DNA of 64,000 nt from Kribbella qitaiheensis (GCF_014217565.1 NZ_CP043661.1:2790001-2854000); one strand, 5' to 3'. Counted from the stretch's first letter, positions 25,450 to 35,918 are shown. Program-made: numbers and translations. Notes: generated by a model from the letters alone, not told the origin.

Positions 25450-27417
25450 TCAGGCCTGGTTGAGGTGCAACAGATACTGCTTCTGGTTGAGCGGGTTGCC
25501 ATCGGTGCGTGGATGGGTCGGTGGGACACCGCTGACAGGGCGGAAGGCGTCGAAGGTGGTGAGCAGGATGCCTTCGCCGTGAGTGAGGCCTGGAAGCTGG
25601 GTTTCGAAGGTGTGCACCCGGCCGGCTGGAATCGATCCCGCAAACCGGGCTGTCCCTTGCCCGACAGTTGTGTCCTGCACTGTCGCGCCGGCTTCCGCGA
25701 GTTTGCCGAGGACCGGCGAGACCGCGTCGGACGGAAGGTCCAGTTCGAAATGGTTCACCGGTTCCTGAACCCGCGTACCGGCTTCTTGCAAAGCCTGCAT
25801 CAGCACCAGCGGGACCAGCCGACGGAAATCGGCCGCCACCGTCACCGGACTGGAGTAGCCGGTGCGAATGAGTTCCACCCGGCAATCCACCACCTCCCAG
25901 CCGAAAAGCCCTTGGAGCAAGGTTTGCCGGACCGTTTCCTCGATAGCGGTGTGGAATGCCCGCGGCAGACCGCCGAGTTCGACTTCAAGCCGGTAATCGA
26001 GGCCGCTGCCGACAGGCGCCGGTGAGACCTGGAAGCCGACGGCGGCGGCCCAGAGGTTGCCGGGATCACCCATCTCGCGTTGCGCCGAACCGATTCCGAT
26101 CGGGCGTTCGACATGGATCGGCGTGGTCTCGCTGAAGCTGACCGCCAGCCCGTACTCACTGTCCAGCAAGGCGGCGATCACCTCCTTCTGCACTTCGCCG
26201 TACAGGCTGACGGAGATCTCTTCGTTCTTGCGAACCTGGATCAGCGGATCCTGCTCGGCGAGTTGCTGCAATGCCAGGAACAGCTTCGTCCGGTCGGCTC
26301 CGTGCACCGGCCGGACCATCGTTTCCAGGGTCGGTGGTGCGAAGAAGTGACCATCGCGAGCGACCGCGGTACCGATCTGATCGCCGATCTGGATCTCCTT
26401 CAGCCCACGTAGCGCAACGATCCGGCCTGCTTCGGCAGCGTCGACCGGAGTCGTGGCGCCACGCTCGAACACCCTGATCGACGTCGGCTTGGCCTCGTAC
26501 GACGCCGCTACGCGGTGGACGTCCACCACCTGGCGCGCGTGGAGTTCACCGGCGAAGATCCGGGCGGACGCGATCTTCTCCCCCGCTGGTCCGCGTTCGA
26601 CCTTGAAAACCGCGGCCTGTAAGGGATCTCCAGGCAGATCAGTTGCACGCGGCAACCACTCACGAATGCCGTCGATCACTTCGGGTACGCCGACGCCGGT
26701 CATCGCTGACCCGAAGTACACGGGGTGCACCTGCAAGTGCCGCACCTGCTCGAAGAGCTCGCGGCGGTAGTCGGCCGAAGTGAGGGTGTCGTCGAGATAA
26801 CTGGCCAGGAACGAATCGTTGCGCTCAGCAAGGGCTTCCCCAAGTCCCTTGTGCACAAGCGGAAACTCCTCGTACTGCGCGGCGCGGGTGCCGAGATCGC
26901 GAACGGCACCCATCGGCACCGCGGACGGGGTGAGGAGTCGCGCGATGTCGGCGAGCAACTCGTCGTACCGGGCTCCCATCCGGTCGATCTTGTTCACGAA
27001 CAGCAAGGTGGGGATGCGCAACCGGGTCAGCGTGCGCATCAACAGCCGGGTCTGGACCTGGACTCCTTCGACGGCCGAGATCACCAGCACCGCACCATCC
27101 AGAACGGACAGCGCGCGCTCGACCTCGGCGATGAAGTCGGAGTGGCCCGGAGTGTCGATCAGGTTCACCGTCAGGTCGCCGAGCTCGAACGAGACCACGG
27201 CGGAGCGGATGGTGATACCGCGACGGCGTTCGAGCTCCATCGAGTCGGTCGTGGTACTGCCGTCGTCCACACGGCCGACGGCGTCGATCACGCCGGCTGC
27301 GTACAGCAGTCGTTCGGTCAGGCTGGTCTTGCCGGCGTCAACATGCGCCAAAATGCCCATCGTCAGGGTTTTCAAGGGTCCTCGCGGGTGCGTCGATGCG
27401 ATCAGTTGTGATGGCAT
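25450..27417 (-). CDS. Tetracycline-resistance ribosomal protection protein (OtrA/TetM type)
   Basis: An EF-G-like translational GTPase of 655 aa that dislodges tetracycline from the ribosome. GTPase motifs: AHVDAGKT (residues 24-31), RRGITIRSA, DTPGHSDF and NKIDRMG. The C-terminal half (VERPIGIGSAQREMG, LVPLVLMQALQEAGTRVQEP) matches ribosomal protection proteins better than EF-G. An ATG at 27417 gives a short leader before LKTLTMGILAHVDAGK; the TTG ahead of KTLTMG is another possible start. It is divergent from an XRE/NB-ARC regulator, which may or may not control it. Confidence 0.92.
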   Translation of the reverse strand: MPSQLIASTHPRGPLKTLTMGILAHVDAGKTSLTERLLYAAGVIDAVGRVDDGSTTTDSMELERRRGITIRSAVVSFELGDLTVNLIDTPGHSDFIAEVERALSVLDGAVLVISAVEGVQVQTRLLMRTLTRLRIPTLLFVNKIDRMGARYDELLADIARLLTPSAVPMGAVRDLGTRAAQYEEFPLVHKGLGEALAERNDSFLASYLDDTLTSADYRRELFEQVRHLQVHPVYFGSAMTGVGVPEVIDGIREWLPRATDLPGDPLQAAVFKVERGPAGEKIASARIFAGELHARQVVDVHRVAASYEAKPTSIRVFERGATTPVDAAEAGRIVALRGLKEIQIGDQIGTAVARDGHFFAPPTLETMVRPVHGADRTKLFLALQQLAEQDPLIQVRKNEEISVSLYGEVQKEVIAALLDSEYGLAVSFSETTPIHVERPIGIGSAQREMGDPGNLWAAAVGFQVSPAPVGSGLDYRLEVELGGLPRAFHTAIEETVRQTLLQGLFGWEVVDCRVELIRTGYSSPVTVAADFRRLVPLVLMQALQEAGTRVQEPVNHFELDLPSDAVSPVLGKLAEAGATVQDTTVGQGTARFAGSIPAGRVHTFETQLPGLTHGEGILLTTFDAFRPVSGVPPTHPRTDGNPLNQKQYLLHLNQA

Positions 27418-27548
27418 GGATCGACGTCCGGCGCATCTCGTTCTCCCTCTCGCTCAACCTCATCGATGGACTTCTGGTCAGACTAACAACAGGGCCCTCC
27501 CGCGGCGACTAGATTTAAGCCGACCCCGTCGCCGATCAGGGAGGACCT

Positions 27549-29915
27549 GTGGAGTTCGCCAGCCTGCTGACCCGCCATCGACGCTCGGCCGGGCTGACCC
27601 AGGAGATGCTCGCTGAGCAGGCCAAGATGAGCAGCCAGGCGATCAGTGCGCTCGAACGTGGGGTCCGCCAGTTTCCCCGCCGGGCGACCGTGACGGCACT
27701 GGCCGACGCGCTGAAACTGCCACCCCAGGCACGCGACACCTTCATCGCCGCGGCGGCCCGGCCCCGCGGACCTCGTCAGGAGACAGCCGCTCCGGCGACT
27801 ACGACCCCGTACCAGCTCCCCACGCCGGTCGCTGACTTCACCGGCCGGGAGGCGGAGCTCGAGCAGCTGATCGAGACTCTGTCCGGCCACGGAATCGTCG
27901 CCGCGGCGGTCGTCGGCATGGGCGGCGTGGGCAAGACCGCCTTCGCGCTCCGGGCGGCCCACGCCGTGCTCGACCGGTTCCCGGACGGTCAGCTGTTCCT
28001 GAACCTGCAGAGTCATGGTCCGGGTGAGCCGATGAGTCAGGTAGACGCACTGACCTACCTGCTCCGCGGCCTCGGCCTGCCCCCTGACCAGGTGCCCCGG
28101 GATCCGGACCTGGCCGCCGGCCGGTTACGCACGATCCTGGCCGAGCGCCGGGTCCTGCTGATCCTCGACGACGCGCAGAACGCCGAGCAGATCCAGCGGA
28201 TGCTGCCGGGAACCGGCGGCTCGGGCGTGATCATCACCAGCCGACGGGAGTTCGTGGGCGTCGCGTTTCCGGTGCTGCGGCTCGCCGTGCTGCCCCCGGC
28301 CGAGGGTCTCGAACTGCTCCGCCGGATCGCGTCGGCCGAACGGATCGATGCCGATCCCGCGGCGGCCGAGGCCGTTCTGTCCGCCTGCGGCTACCTGCCA
28401 CTCGCGATCCGGATCGTGGCCGGCCGGCTGGTGACCCGGCCGGCCTGGCCGCTCAAGCATCTGGCCGACCTGCTCGCGGACGAGAGGCACCGGCTGGACC
28501 AATTGAGCCGCACCGACCACGGCGTACGGGCCAGCTTCGCGCTGTCGATGCGGCAGCTGGTCCGCAGTACGAACGAGCTCGAAACGCAGGCCGCGGACGT
28601 GTTCGACCGGCTCGGGATCGCCCAGGTCGACGAGTTGTCCATCGACCTGGTGGCGCGGCTGCTCGATCTTCCGCAGCGCCGCGCGGGCGTCCTGCTCGAA
28701 CAGCTCTGCGACCTGCATCTGCTCGAGCCGGTCGCGCCGGGCCGGTACAGATTCCACGACCTGCTCCGGACCTACGCGCGGGAGCGGGCCATCGACCGGA
28801 TCAGCCCAGCGGACCAGGCGACGGCGCTCACCCGGATAGTCGACCTCTGCGCGGCCGTCGCCTGGCACTGCGTCGATCTGGGCCATCCGAACTCCGCCCG
28901 GGCGCCCTGGTTCGATCCGCGGCCGACGGACCAGACCTGGCTACCCGCCGCCGGCGATCTGAGCTCGACCCTCGCCTGGCTCGATCGCGAACGGGCCCAA
29001 CTGGTGGCGCTGACGATCCAGGCGGCCGGTACGCCGGGTGTCCCCGGCCGGTCCGTACTCCGGTTGGTGATCGGGCTGGTCGCCTTCTACATCACCCGCG
29101 GACACTGGCTCGACTGGCTGCGCGTCATCCGCGTCGCGGTCGAGGTGGCTGTCGCCGAGAGCGATCGGGGCGCGGAAGCCATCCTCCGCAACGATCTGGG
29201 GCTGGTCCTGTCGGATGTCGCGCTCTACGGGACGGGCGACTACAGCGATTCGGTTGCCGAGCTCGAGCGCAGCCTGGCGGCGTTCGAGGACCTGAGCGAC
29301 CTGCCCGGTATGGCGATGGCCCTCGCGAACCTCAGCCACGTGCTGGAGCGGGCCCAGGACTACGACGACGCGATCGTCTACGCGGAACGCGCCTTGAGCT
29401 GCTACATCGAACTGCACGACCCGGCCGGCGAGGCGACCGCACTGATCAACCTCGGCCAACTGCACGGCAACCTCGATCACGCGACCGAGGAGCGGGAGTG
29501 CTTCGACCGCAGCATCGCGCTGAGCAGTTCGCACGGGCATCAACGGGCACTGTCCATCGTCCTGCTCAGATCCGGCATCAGCTATCTGAGTGCCGGTGAG
29601 GCGGGCCTCGCGGCGGCCCACCTGCAGGGCAGCGTCGAAGGCTTCGAGTCCCTCGGCAATCAGGTCGGCCTGGCCGAGGCACTCGTCGAACTAGGGCGCG
29701 CCTACGAGGCGCTGGGCAACCGGAAGACGGCGATCGAGCACTACACCGACGCTTACGAGCTCGCCCAGTACTACGACGACGGCGTACGCCGGGAAGCCGC
29801 GCTCAGGTCGCTCCAGCGCCTGAGCTCACCGCTCGTGGAAGCAACAGGTCCCGAGGGCGCCGTTGCCGAGGTTGACGACGGTGCCGTCGACCCCGCGCGA
29901 ACCCCGGATCCATAG
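27549..29915 (+). CDS. XRE / NB-ARC / TPR STAND regulator
   Basis: A 788-residue signal-transducing ATPase. Residues 1-60 are an XRE helix-turn-helix (RRSAGLTQEMLAEQAKMSSQ, AISALERGVRQFP). The NB-ARC domain follows with Walker A VVGMGGVGKTAF (about 121-132), Walker B VLLILDDAQN, GSGVIITSRRE and GYLPLAIRIVAG. From about residue 540 there are TPR repeats (DSVAELERSLAAFEDL, DYDDAIVYAERALSCY, ALGNRKTAIEHYTDAYELA). Such proteins activate nearby genes in antibiotic producers. Starts GTG 27549 after GGGAGGACC. Its last 90 bases overlap the convergent ATP-grasp gene. Confidence 0.9.
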   Translation: MEFASLLTRHRRSAGLTQEMLAEQAKMSSQAISALERGVRQFPRRATVTALADALKLPPQARDTFIAAAARPRGPRQETAAPATTTPYQLPTPVADFTGREAELEQLIETLSGHGIVAAAVVGMGGVGKTAFALRAAHAVLDRFPDGQLFLNLQSHGPGEPMSQVDALTYLLRGLGLPPDQVPRDPDLAAGRLRTILAERRVLLILDDAQNAEQIQRMLPGTGGSGVIITSRREFVGVAFPVLRLAVLPPAEGLELLRRIASAERIDADPAAAEAVLSACGYLPLAIRIVAGRLVTRPAWPLKHLADLLADERHRLDQLSRTDHGVRASFALSMRQLVRSTNELETQAADVFDRLGIAQVDELSIDLVARLLDLPQRRAGVLLEQLCDLHLLEPVAPGRYRFHDLLRTYARERAIDRISPADQATALTRIVDLCAAVAWHCVDLGHPNSARAPWFDPRPTDQTWLPAAGDLSSTLAWLDRERAQLVALTIQAAGTPGVPGRSVLRLVIGLVAFYITRGHWLDWLRVIRVAVEVAVAESDRGAEAILRNDLGLVLSDVALYGTGDYSDSVAELERSLAAFEDLSDLPGMAMALANLSHVLERAQDYDDAIVYAERALSCYIELHDPAGEATALINLGQLHGNLDHATEERECFDRSIALSSSHGHQRALSIVLLRSGISYLSAGEAGLAAAHLQGSVEGFESLGNQVGLAEALVELGRAYEALGNRKTAIEHYTDAYELAQYYDDGVRREAALRSLQRLSSPLVEATGPEGAVAEVDDGAVDPARTPDP

Positions 29916-31148
29916 CCCGCCGGCACCGCGCGCGACCAGGAACGCACCCCAGACCAGGACCCATGGCTCGACCCCGTCGTCGGTCGGGAACAGCTCCGGC
30001 ACCGGATCGATCCGGCGCTGCAGGATGTGCGGCGAGTCCATCGCGGCCGCGAGCCGGCTCTTCCAGCTCTCCTCGTCCGTCTGCCAGCCGAGCACCACGC
30101 CTTGCCCACCGTGCAACGTGGTCGGCTTGAGCACCAACTGCTCCCGGTGGGCGAGGGCGTACTCCGTCAGCTCGCGCTGCTCGCCGTCGACAGTCACCGT
30201 TCCTGGCCTGACCAACCGGGTCCAGGGCAGGATCCGGTCGAGGCGGACCAGTTCCTCCTCGGAGTACAGGTGCCGGTTCGCCTCGTCCGAGACCAGGGCG
30301 AGCGCGCCTTTGCTGCCGTAGAGCTCGGCATCCAGCGTGGTGAAGATCGACACGTTCCCCAGCTCGGCGGCCCGCAGTACCGGCTCGAAGAGTTCGACCG
30401 CGCCCGGTTTGAGCAGGTCCTCGAGCATGAACAGCCGGTAGATCGTGTCGACCCGGCGGCCGTCCAGGTAGAGGTGGTCGTCGTCGCGGAGTTCGAGGCT
30501 GTCCACCGAGCAGGCGGTGGCGTCGACCCCGTACTTCGCGAGCTCGGCGGCGCCCTTGTGCAGTTGCTCCTCGAGCTCCGGGTAGCTGTCGGGGAAGTCC
30601 GCGATGACGACGAACGGTTTCCCTTCGGACAGCTTGCCCTCGGCAATGATCGTCTGGACCAGCTCGTCCATGGTGTCCAGGTAGACGAGGTCGTGCTCCG
30701 CGACGAACTCCTTCACGAACGGCAGTTCGAGCATGGCCCGGTTCAGCATCTGGTTGTCGACCCCGCCGGCCGTGCTGCCGGTGTTCAGCTCCAGGAGATG
30801 GAAGCCGTCCGCGTCGCGGTACAGGTCGGCGCGGCACAGCCGGCTCGGAGCGGCCGTGCTCCCCCGCGCCACCACCCGCGCCTGCAGGTCGGACAGCCCG
30901 ATCGCCCGGGCGAAGGCGGTCAGATCCCCGTCGTACAGGCGATCCTTGAGCCCGGTGATGGCGGCGTACAGCACCTCCAGGTCGGCGTTCAGCTCGTCGA
31001 AGGCCTCTCGTTCGAGGAACACCGGACGCGACAGCGAGCGACCGCTGTACGAGCTGGCCGAAACGGCGTCGGTCACAGCGGCGTGGATCTCACCGGGTTT
31101 CGGGCCACGATCGGCGGCCGCGGCAAGGTAGTCATCGGTCAGCGTCAT
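29826..31148 (-). CDS. ATP-grasp ligase, glutathionylspermidine-synthase-like
   Basis: A 440-residue ATP-grasp protein. The N-terminal half has CRADLYRDADGFHLLELNTG-STAGG, which parallels the acidic substrate/ATP segment of glutathionylspermidine-synthase-type enzymes; the C-terminal half has the ATP-binding Lys in QLVLKPTTLHGGQGVVLGW, LQRRIDPVPE and the metal/phosphate segment VVNLGNGALG. It should form an amide or peptide bond through an acyl phosphate. It is divergent from a MetRS-like gene across 296 bases and overlaps the regulator gene at its 3' end, which suggests one small biosynthetic locus. Confidence 0.85.
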   Translation of the reverse strand: MTLTDDYLAAAADRGPKPGEIHAAVTDAVSASSYSGRSLSRPVFLEREAFDELNADLEVLYAAITGLKDRLYDGDLTAFARAIGLSDLQARVVARGSTAAPSRLCRADLYRDADGFHLLELNTGSTAGGVDNQMLNRAMLELPFVKEFVAEHDLVYLDTMDELVQTIIAEGKLSEGKPFVVIADFPDSYPELEEQLHKGAAELAKYGVDATACSVDSLELRDDDHLYLDGRRVDTIYRLFMLEDLLKPGAVELFEPVLRAAELGNVSIFTTLDAELYGSKGALALVSDEANRHLYSEEELVRLDRILPWTRLVRPGTVTVDGEQRELTEYALAHREQLVLKPTTLHGGQGVVLGWQTDEESWKSRLAAAMDSPHILQRRIDPVPELFPTDDGVEPWVLVWGAFLVARGAGGLWIRGSRGVDGTVVNLGNGALGTCCFHER

Positions 31149-31275
31149 CCGGATCTCCGTCGAGTTCGATGGCCCGTCGAGTTGGTTCGCCGGCGCGTTG
31201 GCGGGCGGCGATGGCGGGGACAGTACCCAGCCGTCCGGCGCGCTGCCAGAGGGTTGGCAGGATTGCTCCGGAAGT

Positions 31276-31289
31276 CAAACGGTCGTTTG
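31276..31289. promoter_or_regulatory. Palindrome in the ATP-grasp / MetRS-like divergent promoter
   Basis: CAAACG-GT-CGTTTG is a perfect 6-2-6 inverted repeat in the 296-base divergent region, 127 bases from the ATP-grasp start and 155 from the MetRS-like start. It is a plausible operator, perhaps for the nearby XRE/NB-ARC regulator; no binding data support this. Confidence 0.45.
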
Positions 31290-31305
31290 GCAGATCTGGG
31301 AATTC

Positions 31306-31326
31306 ACCCTTGTTTGCAAGGGTTTT
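31306..31326 (+). promoter_or_regulatory. Terminator-like hairpin in the leader of the MetRS-like gene
   Basis: ACCCTTG-TTTG-CAAGGGT followed by TTTCCC, 119 bases before the start codon. A second hairpin, CCTCGGTGA/TCACCGAGG (31377-31400), follows closer to the gene. If transcription starts upstream of 31306 this could be an attenuator; no T-box motif was found. Confidence 0.4.
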
Positions 31327-31444
31327 CCCACCTGGCCGAGGCCTTGCCGCAGGAGTAATCTCGCGGACTGCGACTGCCTCGGTGATCACAGTCACCGAGG
31401 TCGAATGCCGCCGACCGCCCCTCGGACAGGAGTCGATCATTCTG

Positions 31445-32821
31445 ATGAGTACCTCCACGAGAACCGGTGTCACCGTTGTCATCGTTCCGCCGGCCACCGC
31501 CAACGGACCGATGCACGTAGGTCACCTCTCCGGGCCCTATCTGGCCGCGGACATCGCCGCCCGCGCCGCCCGCGCCCGCGGCGAACGGGTCGTCACCACA
31601 GCCGGGTTCGACGTCCATCAGAACTGGGTGCTGACCCGGGCCGAGCGCGACGGCGTCGATGTCGAGAAGCTGGCCGCCTCGTTCCGCGAGGAGATCATCG
31701 CCGCGCTGGATGCCGCCAGAATCCAGTACGACGTGTTCCTGAACCCGCAGAGCGAGGACTACCAGCGCGGCGTCACCACCCTCGCCGCCGACCTCACCGC
31801 GGCCGGCCGTTTCCCGATGCGCAAGCTCACCTTGCTCGCGTGCTCCGACTGCAAGCGGACCCTGCATCAGTCGTACGTCGTCGGCATCTGCTGCTGGTGC
31901 GGATCGGAAGCGGCGGGCGGCGGCTGCGAAGGGTGCGGCGGCTACACGTCGGCCGAGAATCTGGTGGATCCCAAGTGCAACCGTTGCGGCGGAGCGCCCC
32001 GGTCGTTCCTCGCGACCGTGCCGGTGCTGCCGATGGAGGACTACCGCGAGGCGATCATCGAGGTCTGGCTCCGCGCCGAACTCCCCGACCGCGCTCGCAA
32101 GATCGTTGCCCATTACCTGGAGAACCGGCTTCCCGACGTACCGATCGCCTATCCGACGAACTGGGGTCTGGCCGGCGTCGGACCGCATGAAGGTCTGCGG
32201 CTCGAGGTGTATGCCGAGGTCGGTCTCAGCACGCTGCACGGGGTGGCGCAGGGGATCAAACCGGGGACGCTCGGGTTGGAGGCGACCGCGGAGGCGTGGT
32301 CCGAGGTCGACTCGCTCTGGCACTTCAACGGGATCGACAACGGGTTCTACTTCGCGCTCTTCTGGCCGGCGCTGTACCTGGCCGCCGGCGTGCCGCCCGA
32401 GGCGTTCGGCGGGGCGCAGGTGAACGAGTTCTACACGCTCGACGGGGAGAAGTTCTCGACCAGCCGCAACCATGCGATCTGGGCCAACGACTTCCTCACG
32501 GAGGAGGACGTCGACGTCGTCCGCCTCTACCTGGCCTGGGATCGCCCGGACCGCTTCGCCAGCAACTTCACTCTGTCGTCCTACCGCGAGTTCGAGGCCT
32601 ATGTACGCCCCCTCCTCGACAGCGCCAGAGAGTCCTCGCCCGACGACACCGGAGATCATCCGCTGCCGCCGACGCTCGCCGAGGCGGACGTGACTCGCGG
32701 CATGGCTGCCTTGAAGCCACGCGGTTTCGACCCGGCGCTCGCCGTACGGGCCGTACTGACCGGGATGGCAGCGAGTGCACCCGGCGTCGAGGCGCTCCTC
32801 CAGATCCTGACCGGGCGATGA
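31445..32821 (+). CDS. Methionyl-tRNA-synthetase-like class I ligase lacking the anticodon domain
   Basis: A 458-residue class I synthetase-fold protein. HIGH-like motif PMHVGHLSGPYL at residues 18-29; KMSKS-like motif GEKFSTSRNHAIW near residue 337; a four-CxxC zinc insertion typical of MetRS (CSDC, CWCG, CEGC, CNRCGG, about residues 136-180). The chain ends soon after the KFSTS helices with no anticodon-binding helical bundle, and the true metG is elsewhere (46272-47843). It probably activates an amino acid outside translation. I chose ATG 31445; the following gene starts inside its stop codon. Confidence 0.87.
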   Translation: MSTSTRTGVTVVIVPPATANGPMHVGHLSGPYLAADIAARAARARGERVVTTAGFDVHQNWVLTRAERDGVDVEKLAASFREEIIAALDAARIQYDVFLNPQSEDYQRGVTTLAADLTAAGRFPMRKLTLLACSDCKRTLHQSYVVGICCWCGSEAAGGGCEGCGGYTSAENLVDPKCNRCGGAPRSFLATVPVLPMEDYREAIIEVWLRAELPDRARKIVAHYLENRLPDVPIAYPTNWGLAGVGPHEGLRLEVYAEVGLSTLHGVAQGIKPGTLGLEATAEAWSEVDSLWHFNGIDNGFYFALFWPALYLAAGVPPEAFGGAQVNEFYTLDGEKFSTSRNHAIWANDFLTEEDVDVVRLYLAWDRPDRFASNFTLSSYREFEAYVRPLLDSARESSPDDTGDHPLPPTLAEADVTRGMAALKPRGFDPALAVRAVLTGMAASAPGVEALLQILTGR

Positions 32822-33189
32822 CGATGGAGACCCCCGACTACGACGGCCGCATCTTCCGCCCCGTCGGCAATCCCCCCGGCGCCCCGACCGGCCGCTACCA
32901 CCAGAACGGCAAACTCATCTGGGCCGACTTCGGCGGCGGCAAGCTCTACTTCGGCCGCCTGGTAGGCACCTGCGACGCCACCGGCACCATCACCGCCACC
33001 TACTGCCAACTCGGCACCGACGGCTCAGTAACCGCCGGCCAGGTAACCAGCGTCCCCGAGCTGGACGAGACCGGCACCCTAACCCTCACCGAACACTGGC
33101 ACCGCCTGGACGGCTCCACCGGCATCTCAGTGATCGAAGAGGTCGCACCAGCCCTGGCCCCACCTCCACCCGAGTCCCTCACGGGCTAG
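32818..33189 (+). CDS. Small conserved hypothetical protein downstream of the MetRS-like gene
   Basis: A 123-residue beta-rich protein: DYDGRIFRPVGNPPGAPTGR, YHQNGKLIWADFGGGKLYFG, RLVGTCDATGTITATYCQLG, WHRLDGSTGISVIEEV. It resembles a soluble family often annotated, without experimental support, as N-acetylglutamate-synthase-like. The ATG overlaps the synthetase-like stop (ATGA), so the two are translationally coupled and may act together. Confidence 0.8.
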   Translation: MTMETPDYDGRIFRPVGNPPGAPTGRYHQNGKLIWADFGGGKLYFGRLVGTCDATGTITATYCQLGTDGSVTAGQVTSVPELDETGTLTLTEHWHRLDGSTGISVIEEVAPALAPPPPESLTG

Positions 33190-33267
33190 TACCCCCACGC
33201 ACCTCGCCGCGTTCGTCACTCCCGCCTCACCTGTGCGTTCGCCGTTCTTACCCGCCCAGGGGCGCCG

Positions 33268-34830
<1,563 letters not shown>

Positions 34831-34941
34831 TCATGGGTCTCACCTCCTCGCGCAGCGTCACAGTCCACTGCAAACTACAGCCCGAGCATCACCCCGTCCA
34901 CCCCATTCCAAGCCACATGATCAAGAGTGGGAACGGCCGGG

Positions 34942-35640
34942 TTAAGCGGGGTTGTTGCGCGCGTCGGCCGCGGCAAGCCCGGCGCGCATCGCGTCACGTA
35001 CCTCGGGCTCCCACGGTCCGGTCGCAGTCAAAGGAATCTCGGTCATGAACCGCCGCTCGCTCTCGGGTATGCGCGTGACGATCAGCTCGGGCTCGTTCGC
35101 CACGGTCGCGTAGAGATTGGGGCCATCGGCACCGAACAGGTCAGCGGCGACGAGACGCCCATCCGCGGCACGCATCACGTTGGCCGGGTTGTCGTCCACC
35201 TTGATCCCGAACCACGGCGCCTCTCTGCGGGCACGTTCATGAATACGCCGTACGACCTCAACGAGACCTGCGACTTCCGGCTCCCGCCCAACGATCGCCT
35301 GGTGAAACGCGACCGCCTCGTGCTCGGGAACGGGCTGAAGCCATTCCATGATCTGAAAGTCGCCGCCACCTACCAAACGCCGGTGCGCGAACAGCTCGGG
35401 CACTTGCCGGGTATGCGCCGCCTCCCGATACAGCGCCACGGAGTACGGCCCAGCCGGATCGAACGGACTGATCCGCGCCGCGGCCGCACCATCCGGCGAG
35501 CAAAGCGCAATCGCCCAGTCACCGGCGCCGCCCGGAGTCCACCCGGCCGCAAGAAGCAGCCGTTCCGCATCCCGATGATCAGATTGCCGACCCAGCAGAC
35601 CGAGCGTCTCGCCGTACGGGCCCGCTTCCTCAAAACTCAC
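34942..35640 (-). CDS. Kinase-fold (aminoglycoside-phosphotransferase-like) protein, divergent
   Basis: A 232-residue protein whose second half, RIHERARREAPWFGIKVDDN-PANVM and LVAADLFGADGPNLYA, looks like the catalytic HxDxxxxN and Mg-binding DxD loops of protein-kinase-like phosphotransferases in degenerate form: the HGD is replaced by KVDDNPANVM. An N-terminal lobe is short. Substrate unknown and activity uncertain. I chose GTG 35640 (VSFEEAGPYG); an ATG at 35703 is also in frame. Confidence 0.6.
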   Translation of the reverse strand: MSFEEAGPYGETLGLLGRQSDHRDAERLLLAAGWTPGGAGDWAIALCSPDGAAAARISPFDPAGPYSVALYREAAHTRQVPELFAHRRLVGGGDFQIMEWLQPVPEHEAVAFHQAIVGREPEVAGLVEVVRRIHERARREAPWFGIKVDDNPANVMRAADGRLVAADLFGADGPNLYATVANEPELIVTRIPESERRFMTEIPLTATGPWEPEVRDAMRAGLAAADARNNPA

Positions 35641-35778
35641 ACCGCCGACCCTAAACGCCCTTCGACGACCACCGCCCACAATTAAGGACCACGCCAGCCG
35701 CATGCAGCAGGCGCTGCGCTGCTACTTCACCACACCGCAAGCCACCGGCAGCTTCCCGGCCGGCCCACGGTACGGATG

Positions 35779-35835
35779 CCTTTGTGCACCGGCTGCGTGT
35801 TCCGTGCCGATCGCGTACTCAGGCCGTGCACAAGG
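35779..35835. repeat. GTGCACAAG-ended palindromic repeat, copy A
   Basis: Arms CCTTTGTGCACCGGCTG and CAGGCCGTGCACAAGG with GTACTCAGG just inside the right arm. The right-hand sequence GTACTCAG-n3-GTGCACAAGG also occurs in the copy at 60320-60383. Confidence 0.75.
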
Positions 35836-35872
35836 CGCGGAGCGTCGGCGTCGGTTGCCGGCCTTTGTGCAT

Positions 35873-35918
35873 CCGGTGAGCATCTTCCAGGGACGGAATG
35901 CTCAACTGGTGCACAAAG
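35873..35918. repeat. GTGCACAAG-ended palindromic repeat, copy B
   Basis: Arms CTTTGTGCATCCGGTGAGCA and TGCTCAACTGGTGCACAAAG, about 21 bases each with a few mismatches, around a short loop. Same end sequence as copies A and C. Confidence 0.75.

Noticed and set aside
27483..28016. Reverse-strand frame over the start of the NB-ARC gene
   Set aside because: Shadow of the forward coding sequence; no motif, and the forward gene has GGGAGGACC before its GTG.
31340..31351. Rifamycin-associated element (GGCCTTGCCGCA resembles one arm)
   Set aside because: Only one arm matches my recollection of the 19-base motif, the other half does not, and it is upstream of the MetRS-like gene and not of rox.
31149..31444. 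T-box riboswitch upstream of the MetRS-like gene
   Set aside because: No conserved T-box antiterminator sequence or specifier stem is visible.
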